From positions 1 to 50,671 of the forward strand of contig VBAP01000061.1 in the NCBI GenBank assembly GCA_005882335.1: a DNA stretch of 50,671 nt, in the 5' to 3' direction. The stretch is from Candidatus Segetimicrobium genomatis (GTDB taxonomy: Bacteria > Sysuimicrobiota > Sysuimicrobiia > Sysuimicrobiales > Kaftiobacteriaceae). Positions 42,238-50,190 of this stretch are shown here, in pieces. Below the pieces are notes generated by a model, which was not told where the DNA came from, searched no databases, and worked only from the letters and a program-made list of their open reading frames with translations. A program made the translations under genes and the position numbers. Numbering within the stretch: the first letter of the stretch is position 1; the number at the start of each line of letters is the position of its first letter.

Positions 42238-44247
42238 ATGAAACGAAGCGCCTTCACTGTGGCCTCCCTCATCGCCGCGCTCGCCTGCGGATCCGAGTCT
42301 GCTGGTCCCACCACCGGCAGTCTTGAGGTCACCGCTGCGACCACCGGGTCGGAGCCGGATCTCGACGGCTACACCGTGGCCATCGATGGCAGCGCAGGCG
42401 AGCCGCTCGCCGTCGATGGAACGGTTACGTTCGCGCAACTAGGGACCGGCAATCACGCGGTGAGGCTCAGCGGCGTGGCGACGCACTGCACCGTCGGCGG
42501 TGAGAATCCACGCACGGTGTCCGTCACCGCCGGGGCGGCGGCGCACACCACCTTCCAGATCGCCTGCGCAGCCTTATCGGGATCGCTTCAGGTCACCGCC
42601 GCGACTACGGGGACGGACTTCGACCCGGACGGCTATACGGTTGCCGTGGACGGCGGTGCGGGCGAGGTGCTCGCAAGCAACGGGTCGGTGACGATCTCGG
42701 GTCTGTTCGCGGGCGACCACACCGTCGCTCTCGGCGGTGTCGCCGCCAACTGCACGGTGAGTGGCCCGAACCCGCGACCAGTCTCTGTAATCGCGGGGGC
42801 TGCGGCGCAGACCGCCTTCCCAGTCACGTGTGCGGCCTTCGGAGCCATTCGGGTCACTGCTGCCACGAGCGGCGCCGACCTGGACGCGGACGGCTACACC
42901 GTGGCGGTGGACGGCGGCGCGGGGCAAGCACTTGCCATCAACGGATCGGTCACCTTCTCGCAGCTGTTGGCGGGCGACCACACCGTCGTGCTCAGCGGTG
43001 TCGCGGCTAACTGCAGGTTGTCGGGTGAGAATCCAGCTACGCTCACCGTCACCTCGGGGGCGACGGCGCAGGTCGCTTTCCAGATGGCCTGCGCACGGAT
43101 CCCAACCACGCTGACCTTCGCCATGGTACGTGCGGGTGAGGATAACACCTGCGGGCTCGTCGTAGAAGGCGCCGCGTACTGCTGGGGGTGGAGGCAGCCC
43201 AGTGCAGTGCCGGCGTACGTCTCAGGCGGGCTCACCTTCGCCTCAATAGACGCCGGGGGGCTCTCCACTTGTGGAGTCGCGAGCGACCGAGCCGCCTACT
43301 GCTGGGGCGCGAACGGCGCCGGGCAGCTCGGCAACGGATCGACCACCGACAGCCCGATCCCCACGGCAGTCGCCGGCGGCCTGCTCATCGATTCCGTGGA
43401 CGCTGGAGGCCTGCACGCCTGCGCGCTCATCGCCGGCGGTGCCGCATACTGCTGGGGCCATAACTACTACGGCCAACTCGGGAACGGCTCAGCGGCTGGT
43501 CCAGAGCTGTGTAACTCTTTTTTCAATACGTATCCCTGCAGCACAGTCCCCGTGCCTGTCCCTGGTGGGCTCACGTTCGAGGCGCTGAGTGCGGGCGGCT
43601 ATCACACGTGCGGTCTCGCGTCCGGCGGGGTTGCCTACTGCTGGGGGGCGAACGATTACGGCCAGCTCGGGGTCGGCTCGACGACCGGGCCGGAACAATG
43701 CGGGGGCCGGCCATGCAGCACGGTGCCAGTGGCTGTCACCGGCGGCCACACGTTCACCTCGTTGAGCGCGGGCGCACTGCACACCTGCGGGGTAACGGAC
43801 ACCGGCGCCGCGTACTGCTGGGGGCGAAACGACCGGGGCCAACTCGGCAACGATCCGGGACCCGAAACATGCGTGGGGGATGGCTCACCCTCCTACCCCT
43901 CCTACTACTGCAGCACTGCCCCGTTGCTCGTGCGAGGTGGACTAACGTTCAAGGCTGTGAGCGGCGGCGGGTTCCATACCTGCGGGGTCACCCTTAGCGG
44001 TGCAGCGTTTTGTTGGGGGGCAGGCGACTGGGGCCAGCTCGGCGCCGGCGATTTCGGTGGCAGTACAGTTCCGGTAGCTGTTGCGGGTGGTCACGCGTTT
44101 GCCTCGCTCTCCGCAGCAGCGAATCACAGCTGCGGCCTCGACATCGGGAGCGTTGCCTACTGCTGGGGCCGGAACGACACCGGTGGCCTCGGGGATGGCT
44201 CCGGCGTATCGAGCGCCGTGCCGGTCAAGGTCGCGGGACAGCCATGA
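42238..44247 (+). CDS. RCC1-repeat lipoprotein with three PEGA-like modules
   Basis: The ATG at 42238 follows AATAGGGAGAGTC. The 669-residue product has a signal ending IAALACGSESAGPTTG. Three tandem modules follow, each with DxDGYTVAVDGGAG, NGSVTFSQL, GDHTVVLSGVAANC and a closing Phe-x-x-x-Cys-Ala strand. Seven RCC1 repeats with a Cys pair each (HTCGL...AYCWG) complete the chain. The modules resemble PEGA-type surface domains and are the same as those in the genes at 7746, 44345 and 46821. It probably lies on the outer face of the envelope; the ligand is unknown. Eight bases after the previous RCC1 gene, thus in its operon. Confidence 0.9.
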   Translation: MKRSAFTVASLIAALACGSESAGPTTGSLEVTAATTGSEPDLDGYTVAIDGSAGEPLAVDGTVTFAQLGTGNHAVRLSGVATHCTVGGENPRTVSVTAGAAAHTTFQIACAALSGSLQVTAATTGTDFDPDGYTVAVDGGAGEVLASNGSVTISGLFAGDHTVALGGVAANCTVSGPNPRPVSVIAGAAAQTAFPVTCAAFGAIRVTAATSGADLDADGYTVAVDGGAGQALAINGSVTFSQLLAGDHTVVLSGVAANCRLSGENPATLTVTSGATAQVAFQMACARIPTTLTFAMVRAGEDNTCGLVVEGAAYCWGWRQPSAVPAYVSGGLTFASIDAGGLSTCGVASDRAAYCWGANGAGQLGNGSTTDSPIPTAVAGGLLIDSVDAGGLHACALIAGGAAYCWGHNYYGQLGNGSAAGPELCNSFFNTYPCSTVPVPVPGGLTFEALSAGGYHTCGLASGGVAYCWGANDYGQLGVGSTTGPEQCGGRPCSTVPVAVTGGHTFTSLSAGALHTCGVTDTGAAYCWGRNDRGQLGNDPGPETCVGDGSPSYPSYYCSTAPLLVRGGLTFKAVSGGGFHTCGVTLSGAAFCWGAGDWGQLGAGDFGGSTVPVAVAGGHAFASLSAAANHSCGLDIGSVAYCWGRNDTGGLGDGSGVSSAVPVKVAGQP

Positions 44248-44344
44248 GTCCGCATCCAGTGTCGCCGTTTTCGGGTAAAGCAGCGCGGCTTGAGGCGCAG
44301 CGCAAAGGACCATGGTCCTTCAGCCGCAACATAGGGAGATGACC

Positions 44345-46363
44345 GTGTTCCGGTTTCCGGTGGAATTCGTGCTCTTGCTCGGAGCGACCTGGGTCGCTGT
44401 GGCCTGCGGCGGGTCCGAGTCCACCGGGCCCTCTACCGGCGGCATAGAGGTCACCGCCGCCACCTCGGGCGCGGACCTCGACGCCGACGGCTATACGGTG
44501 GCGGTGGACGGGAGCGCGGGGCAGCCCCTCGCGAGGAATGGCATAGTCAATTTTTCTGCATTGAGCGCCGGCCATCACACGGTGACGCTCAGCGGTGTCG
44601 CGTCGAATTGCACGGTGTCGGGTGAGAATCCCGCGACGGTGACGGTCACGTCGGGGGCGACGGCGCACGTCGTTTTCCAGATCGCCTGCGCCCAGCTCCC
44701 AATCGCGTCCATCATGGTTTCCCCAGATCGAGCGGGGGTCGCGGTCGGCGGTACGGTCCAGCTGACGCCGACGTGCAGGGACCAATTTGCCAACGTCCTT
44801 CCGTGTCCTTTGCTCACGTGGGCGAGCAACGATCCAACCGTGGCAGCGGTCACCCAGGCTGGGCTGGTCAGCGGCGTGGGCCCCGGTTCAGTCGTTGTCA
44901 GATATGCAGCGGCGGCACAGGTCGGCGGGGAGGTCATAGTTTACGTTGAACGCCCGGGGTCGGTGACGCTCGCGGTTGCGCCACAAGCATGGACGATGGT
45001 GAGCGAGGGCTCTGTAATGGTTCAGCCGACGATCCGGGACGCCGCCGGCAACGCCCTGACGGGTCGGACTCCGTTATGGACGAGCAGCGCCCCATCTGTG
45101 GCGACCGTGACCGCTGATCTCACGGGCCCTCCCAGCAATGCCCCCAGCCGGGCGGCATTGGTGAGGGCCCTGGCTCCGGGCTCAGCCACGATCACCGCGA
45201 CCTACGCGGATGCGAGTGCGCCTGCGGCAATCACCGTCGAGGTCGTGAGTTTCGCGTCCGTGAGCGTCGGGGCCGATCACACCTGCGCGCTGACGCCCGG
45301 TGGCGCGGCGTATTGCTGGGGTGCGAGTGCGGCGGGGCAGCTCGGCAACGGGACCACGACCGGACCGGAACAGTGCGGCAGCTTCCCCTATACGGTTGCC
45401 TGCAGCACGACGCCCCTACCCGTTTCAGGTGGTTTCGTCTTCGTGTCTGATAGCGCCGGAGACAGTCACACGTGTGCGGTCAGTTCTGCCTCTGCCGCGT
45501 ACTGCTGGGGCGGGAGCAGCCTGACCCCGGTGCCGGTCGCGGGCGGGCTCTCGTTCGTGGCGCTGACAGGTGGCTGGAACCACACCTGCGGCCTGGCAAG
45601 CGGCGGGGTGGCGTACTGCTGGGGCTCAAACCGCTACGGGCAGCTTGGGACCGGCGCCACCGACGACAGCCCGGTGCCCGCAGCCGTTGCGGGCGGCCAG
45701 GTGTGGAGTGCCCTGAGTGCGGGCGAGGTTCACTCCTGCGGTATTACAACCGCCGGGGCGGCCTATTGCTGGGGCACGAACGGAGCAGGCGAGCTGGGCA
45801 TCGGCCAGGCCGAGCCGAGTCCTGCACCGTTTGACTACGGAACAATCCACCCGACGCCGGTGGCTGTAGTCGGGGGGCTCGCTTTCGCGACGATCAGCGC
45901 AGGCGGCGTGGTCGGCAGCCCCGAGGATCGCTTGTACACCTGCGGCCTAACTACGGCTGGCGCGGCATACTGCTGGGGGCGAAATGACGCCGGACAGCTT
46001 GGCACCGGCTTGACGGCCGACACCGCCGCGCCCGCTGCCGTGCTGGGCGGTCTCCGGTTCACAGCGATAGGTATCGGAGCGTGGCACACTTGCGGTCTCA
46101 CGACCGGCGGCACGGTCTACTGCTGGGGCTCGAATAGAGCGGGTCAGCTTGGCATCGGCTCTTCCGACGCGGATCCTCACCCGACGGCGCTGCAAGTCGC
46201 CGGCGGGCTCACGTTCACGCTGTTGAGCGTCGGATTCAATTCGAACTGCGCTCTGTCCAGCGGCGGCGTGCTGTACTGTTGGGGGCGGAACGACGCTGGA
46301 CAGCTGGGCACCGGCTCGACGGTGGGTAGCACGGTCCCGGTGAAAGTTGCCGGGCAGCCATGA
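44345..46363 (+). CDS. RCC1-repeat lipoprotein with PEGA-like and Ig-like domains
   Basis: The start is GTG at 44345, six bases after AGGGAG; the ATG at 44339 directly abuts that site. The 672-residue product has the signal LLLGATWVAVACGGSESTGPSTGG. It has one PEGA-like module (DADGYTVAVDGSAGQPLARNG...) and two Big_2-like domains (IASIMVSPDRAGVAVGGTVQ; VTLAVAPQAWTMVSEGSVMV). Seven RCC1 repeats follow with paired Cys. It shares its start motif CGGSESTGPSTG with the PD40 lipoprotein at 7746. Third of three tandem RCC1 genes, so duplication and domain exchange are likely. Confidence 0.9.
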   Translation: MFRFPVEFVLLLGATWVAVACGGSESTGPSTGGIEVTAATSGADLDADGYTVAVDGSAGQPLARNGIVNFSALSAGHHTVTLSGVASNCTVSGENPATVTVTSGATAHVVFQIACAQLPIASIMVSPDRAGVAVGGTVQLTPTCRDQFANVLPCPLLTWASNDPTVAAVTQAGLVSGVGPGSVVVRYAAAAQVGGEVIVYVERPGSVTLAVAPQAWTMVSEGSVMVQPTIRDAAGNALTGRTPLWTSSAPSVATVTADLTGPPSNAPSRAALVRALAPGSATITATYADASAPAAITVEVVSFASVSVGADHTCALTPGGAAYCWGASAAGQLGNGTTTGPEQCGSFPYTVACSTTPLPVSGGFVFVSDSAGDSHTCAVSSASAAYCWGGSSLTPVPVAGGLSFVALTGGWNHTCGLASGGVAYCWGSNRYGQLGTGATDDSPVPAAVAGGQVWSALSAGEVHSCGITTAGAAYCWGTNGAGELGIGQAEPSPAPFDYGTIHPTPVAVVGGLAFATISAGGVVGSPEDRLYTCGLTTAGAAYCWGRNDAGQLGTGLTADTAAPAAVLGGLRFTAIGIGAWHTCGLTTGGTVYCWGSNRAGQLGIGSSDADPHPTALQVAGGLTFTLLSVGFNSNCALSSGGVLYCWGRNDAGQLGTGSTVGSTVPVKVAGQP

Positions 46364-46820
46364 TCCTGATCGCTCTTGAGAGTTGCGACGACTGCGCCAG
46401 GATCGACGTGGCCTGGCGGAGCAACGAGGCGCGTAGCTCGCTCACGGCGTACGGTGTGATCGAATTCAGCTGGCCGTCGAAGAACCACCGCGCGACCTCG
46501 GCGTGACCTTTGGCGTCTCGCCGGCTGGAGCGCGGGCTCCGGCGGCAGCGAGTGCCCGCTACTCGACGTTTCTCCCTCCCCTCCTCGCCGACCGGCTGCT
46601 GACGCACGTCTGAACGACCTACCCGGCACCGCGACCGCAAAGGTCCGACCGCGTGTCCGTTCCATTGCTATAGAGGCGCTGTATACGAGATCGCTCCCAA
46701 GCTCGAAGCCCCGGTCGCTGTGGCTGCCGAACAGCGCAATGGACGTGTAAGGCGGCTGGGCGCCGGCGGGTACCGAACCCGATCGCCGACAAGACCTGAG
46801 GTCCACCTAGGGGGGTAACG
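46364..46820. other. Gene-poor gap with possible remnant
   Basis: No confident gene. A 48-codon plus-strand frame starts by ATGA overlap at 46360 and ends at 46506. On the minus strand a peptide EVARWFFDGQLNSITPYAV can be read around 46400-46500 without a good start. Either could be a remnant. The right end holds the ribosome site (AGGGGGGTAACG) of the next gene. Confidence 0.4.
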
Positions 46821-48335
46821 ATGTACCGGCTTCGAATGCAATCGAGTCTCGTGCTCGGTGCTGCCTTGCTGGCCGGCTGCAGCGACCGCAAGACTCCCAC
46901 CGCGCCGTCGGCTCCCCCGCTCGCGGCGACCGCGGCCGTCGACCACTCGTACACGTGGACCGTGAAGTGTTCTGGTGATGGCCCCTCCGACGCGGTCTGG
47001 GTCTGGGCCGCCGCGGGCGCGGCGCTCGCGAGCGGCCGGGGTACGTGCTATCCGAGTAGCTCTCCGATCAGCGGCTCCGGAGTACGTCCGGGGGCCGCGG
47101 ACAGCTTGCGTGCGTGCATCTGGCAGTTCAACAACGCGAGAGCGACCTGCCAGTCGTGGACTTTCGACGCGGCGAGCGCCTTCAAGGCTCAGCTCAAGAG
47201 CACCTCCACATACTACTTTTTTGGTAGCAAGCTTACTGCGACCGCCACCCTTAACATCGCTGAGCTCATCGGATCCCCTACTGGCGATGTGCAGGTGACT
47301 GCCTCCACCACCGGCGCGCAGATCGACCCGGATGGCTACGCCGTCGCGATCGATGGCGGCGCCGGCCAGCCCCTCGCGGTCAATGGAACGGTGACGTTCT
47401 CGCAGCTGAGTGTCGGGGATCACTCCGTCGCACTCAGCGGTCTGGCGGCTAACTGCACGGTGTCGGGTCCGAATCCAGTTACGGTCACCGTCCCTTCAGG
47501 GGCTACGGTGCAGACCGCTTTCCAGATCACCTGTGCCCAGGTGCTTGGCGTCATCGCTTTCGAGAGATGGAGCAACCCCGGCGCGATGGAGATCTACGTG
47601 ATGAACGCCGGTGAATCGGGCGCCACCCGACTCACCAACGACTGGAACGACTTCTTCAACGGTCTGCCCGCTTGGTCACCTGACGGCGCGAAGATTGCCT
47701 TCGTGAGCGACCGCGACGGCTACAACGACAATTACGAGATCTACGTGATGAATGCCGACGGCTCCAGCGTCACCCGGCTCACCAACAGCCCGGGCTACGA
47801 CCTTGTCCCCGCCTGGTCGCCTGACGGGAAGCGCATCGCCTTCGAGAGCAGCCGCGACGGCAACCACGAGATCTACGTGATGAACGCCGACGGGTCGAAC
47901 GCCGTTAACCTCAGCCAAAACGCCGCCTCTGATGGAGGGCCTGCCTGGTCTCCGGACGGCACGAGAATCGCCTTCGCGACGGACCGCGACGGCAACAGTG
48001 AGATCTACATAATGAAGGCCGACGGCTCGGGCGTCACCCGGCTCACGCGCGACCAGGCCGGGGAGGGCCATCCCGCTTGGTCGCCGGACGGCGCGAAGAT
48101 CGCCTTCGAGAGAGACGACGGCTCGATCTACGTGATGAACGCCGACGGCTCGGGCGTCACCAGGCTTACGAGGAGCCGGGGCTCCGACACCTCACCCGCG
48201 TGGTCGCCCGACGGCACGAAGATCGCCTTCGTGACCGCCAACTACGAGATCTACGTGATGAATCCCGACGGCTCGGGACAGACGAGCATCACGAACGGGG
48301 GCTTCGACGCCTATCCCGCCTGGCGGCCCCGGTAA
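46821..48335 (+). CDS. Chimeric lipoprotein: PYTW domain + PEGA-like module + PD40 propeller
   Basis: The ATG at 46821 follows AGGGGGGTAACG. The 504-residue product joins three families that are separate elsewhere in the window. A PYTW domain (about 1-150; GAALLAGCSDRKTPTAPS, SYTWTVKC, SGSGVRPGAADSL, SWTFDAASAFKAQLKS) comes first. A PEGA-like module (DPDGYAVAIDGGAGQPLAVNG, in outline) is next, and then six full PD40 repeats (AWSPDGAKIAF...IYVMNADGS) with a closing AWRPR strand. The left-hand genes 7746 and 9157, or 17214 and 17703, supply the same parts as separate chains. The fusion implies that these proteins work together on the envelope. It is followed by a trypsin-like lipoprotein. Confidence 0.9.
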   Translation: MYRLRMQSSLVLGAALLAGCSDRKTPTAPSAPPLAATAAVDHSYTWTVKCSGDGPSDAVWVWAAAGAALASGRGTCYPSSSPISGSGVRPGAADSLRACIWQFNNARATCQSWTFDAASAFKAQLKSTSTYYFFGSKLTATATLNIAELIGSPTGDVQVTASTTGAQIDPDGYAVAIDGGAGQPLAVNGTVTFSQLSVGDHSVALSGLAANCTVSGPNPVTVTVPSGATVQTAFQITCAQVLGVIAFERWSNPGAMEIYVMNAGESGATRLTNDWNDFFNGLPAWSPDGAKIAFVSDRDGYNDNYEIYVMNADGSSVTRLTNSPGYDLVPAWSPDGKRIAFESSRDGNHEIYVMNADGSNAVNLSQNAASDGGPAWSPDGTRIAFATDRDGNSEIYIMKADGSGVTRLTRDQAGEGHPAWSPDGAKIAFERDDGSIYVMNADGSGVTRLTRSRGSDTSPAWSPDGTKIAFVTANYEIYVMNPDGSGQTSITNGGFDAYPAWRPR

Positions 48336-48424
48336 GAGCGTTGCATTCGCGAGCGTCCGTGACCACGCGCTGGAGCCCGTGGTCGAGGGACATCGAGGCG
48401 AGGGTGCTCCAGCTGGAGGGAGCA

Positions 48425-49288
48425 ATGAACGCGAATCGGAACGCCGGCGTCCTGCTGCTAGGATCCGCCTTGATTGGTGCTTGCAGCGAGCCGACGCCCA
48501 CGGCGTCACGCGATGCGCCGCTGCAGCCCACGGCCATGATTATGGGCGAAATCGACCGGGGCCACCCCTACGTGGGCGCCATCATCCTCGATGCGCCCAG
48601 CCCGTCCTGGTTCCCGGCGGCGTATCAGCCCTGGTACTGCTCGGGCACGTTAGTGTCGCGTTGGGTCGTCCTGACAGCGGCCCATTGCTTCGGGTTCGCG
48701 GCGCAGACCACTGGATACCCCGCGGATGCTCTGCCGTTGTCGCTCATTCACGTGAGCTTCGCTGCCAACGTCACGAACCCCAGCTCATGGCGCGAGGTCA
48801 CGGGATACGTCCTCCATCCGCACTTCATGCCCCCGTTCGGGATCCCGGACGTGGCGCTCGTGTTCCTCTCGCGTCCGGTGAACGACATTCAGCCAGGACA
48901 GCTGGCTCCGGAGGGGTACCTCGACTCCTTCAAGAACGCCGAGCTCCAGGCTTCCACCTTTTGGGACGTCGGCTATGGAATGCTCGGAGCGGAGGACAAT
49001 TTCGCCTTGACCGGAGATCGACGCATCGCCCGGGTCGGCTTCAAGCAGCTCGACGCCACCTTCTTGTACATGGAGCGCGACCCGGGCGGCCCGTGCGTGG
49101 GCGATTCCGGCGGGCCCATCCTCTTGCAGGCGAGCGGCGTCGAATACGTCGTCGCCGACCTTCATGGTTTGCGCGCCGACGTCAACAACACGAAGCTGGC
49201 TTGCACCGGAGACTTCGCCACGCAGCGAACGGATCTCGCCAGCGTGGTGAACTTCATCCAAGCGAACATCGCGTCGCACGGCCCATAG
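48425..49288 (+). CDS. Trypsin-like serine protease lipoprotein
   Basis: The ATG at 48425 follows CTGGAGGGAGCA; the frame upstream is a shadow of the PD40 gene. The 287-residue product has the signal VLLLGSALIGACSE (acylated C20) and an S1 (chymotrypsin-fold) protease domain. The complete triad is H87 (LTAAHCFG), D142 (PDVALVFL) and S228 (GDSGGP). The residue at the S1-pocket bottom cannot be fixed by eye, so specificity is open. It should act outside the cytoplasm, anchored to a membrane. Neighbouring lipoproteins or the Cys-rich protein could be substrates; that is only inference. Confidence 0.93.
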   Translation: MNANRNAGVLLLGSALIGACSEPTPTASRDAPLQPTAMIMGEIDRGHPYVGAIILDAPSPSWFPAAYQPWYCSGTLVSRWVVLTAAHCFGFAAQTTGYPADALPLSLIHVSFAANVTNPSSWREVTGYVLHPHFMPPFGIPDVALVFLSRPVNDIQPGQLAPEGYLDSFKNAELQASTFWDVGYGMLGAEDNFALTGDRRIARVGFKQLDATFLYMERDPGGPCVGDSGGPILLQASGVEYVVADLHGLRADVNNTKLACTGDFATQRTDLASVVNFIQANIASHGP

Positions 49289-49323
49289 CCTCGACGCCAG
49301 AACTGCTCCTCGTGGAGGATCAT

Positions 49324-49839
49324 ATGCGACCGCTCGTTCTGCTTCGAACCCTGATTGCCACGAAGCTCGGCACTTGTGCGTTGTGTATCCGGCTGTCGCT
49401 GATCTTGAGTCTTTCGAGCTGGGCTGGGTTCGCCGCCCTCGCCCTCCTGGTCCCCGGCTCGCTCGCGGCCAATCTGGCGCTTGTACCGGCGCTGGCCTTT
49501 ACCACGTTATTCGCGGGCCATGTCATTGCCTATGCGGTACGCGTTGTCTCTGTTTACCGCAACCTAGGGAAGACAGCCTGCGCTGGCAGCCCCGACTTGG
49601 CGGCGAACCGCCGCCGCTTCCTCGTCGTCTCGGCGCAGACGATCGCGCTGACAATCGTTCCCACAGCCCTGGCCTCGGCGCTGTACGGCTCCATCGCCGG
49701 GGCCGGCATATGCCCCCAGCCATCGGGGTGCATCAACTCTTGCTGCTGCAAGAACTGTCGGACCCAGCTGCCCAAATGCGACCCGAACCACGATAGCTGC
49801 CGCATCTTCTGTTTCTATGAATTTTGTGTTCCTCACTGA
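49324..49839 (+). CDS. Three-helix membrane protein with a 10-Cys C-terminal module, copy 2
   Basis: The ATG at 49324 follows CGTGGAGGATCAT. The 171-residue product repeats the layout of copy 1 at 13074: LIATKLGTCALCIRLSL with CxxC, two membrane helices (about 25-48 and 52-78), and a linker. An RRRFLVVSAQTIAL Tat-like stretch leads into a third hydrophobic segment. The end carries ten Cys in C-x5-C-x3-CCC-x2-C-x6-C-x6-C-x3-C-x4-C. Outside the Cys the last 40 residues differ strongly, while the helices are well conserved. That pattern suggests a fixed disulfide scaffold with variable loops. It follows the protease gene by 35 bases, probably in one operon. Confidence 0.82.
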   Translation: MRPLVLLRTLIATKLGTCALCIRLSLILSLSSWAGFAALALLVPGSLAANLALVPALAFTTLFAGHVIAYAVRVVSVYRNLGKTACAGSPDLAANRRRFLVVSAQTIALTIVPTALASALYGSIAGAGICPQPSGCINSCCCKNCRTQLPKCDPNHDSCRIFCFYEFCVPH

Positions 49840-49850
49840 TCGGCGTGGAC

Positions 49851-49882
49851 GTCTGGATCTGGCGGCTCGACACGGATCCTAC
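49851..49882 (+). pseudogene. Fragment of a 'DTDPT' lipoprotein gene
   Basis: The 32 bases match 50515-50546, inside the lipoprotein gene at 50191, at 31 positions. They encode the same VWIWxLDTDPT motif and are followed by unrelated sequence. A leftover of gene duplication or recombination in the array. Confidence 0.6.
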
Positions 49883-49923
49883 TGTGAGGGCTTGGGATTC
49901 GGTCCCGGGGCCTGGAGGGACCC

Positions 49924-50115
49924 ATGTGGTGGATAAGCATCTGGCTGCTTGTATCCGCAGCCTTCGTGGGTTGGGCCGTGCGGGCCCGGCTCACCATCGG
50001 CCAAGGCGAGGCTCTCGCGCAGCACATCCGCAACGCCAGGCAGCTGCTGCTCGCCGTGGACGAGTGCGTGCTGCTGCCCAGTGTTGCGGCGCAAAGAGTG
50101 TCTGGAGCCCGGTAA
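49924..50115 (+). CDS. Small single-pass membrane protein
   Basis: The ATG at 49924 follows a good site (CTGGAGGGACCC). The 63-residue product has an N-terminal hydrophobic helix (WWISIWLLVSAAFVGWAV, about 2-20) and a short amphipathic tail (GEALAQHIRNARQLLLAVDE). No family is recognised. The ribosome site and helix argue for a real gene; the short length and a position next to a gene fragment argue against. It lies between the Cys-rich membrane protein and the lipoprotein gene. Confidence 0.45.
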   Translation: MWWISIWLLVSAAFVGWAVRARLTIGQGEALAQHIRNARQLLLAVDECVLLPSVAAQRVSGAR

Positions 50116-50190
50116 GGAGCGCTTCTTGTGGCCGGCGCCGTGGCTCCTAGGAAGAGGCTCGTGTCAATCACCGTTCTTGCGGAGGAAACC

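Noticed and set aside
41160-46360. Regularly spaced repeats that might be read as a CRISPR or satellite array
   Set aside because: They are protein-level RCC1 repeats in frame, with diverged DNA and no constant repeat-spacer structure.
46360-46506. 48-residue frame overlapping the RCC1 gene stop
   Set aside because: It has an ATGA overlap but no recognisable feature, and the opposite strand reads as plausibly; kept only as a gap note.
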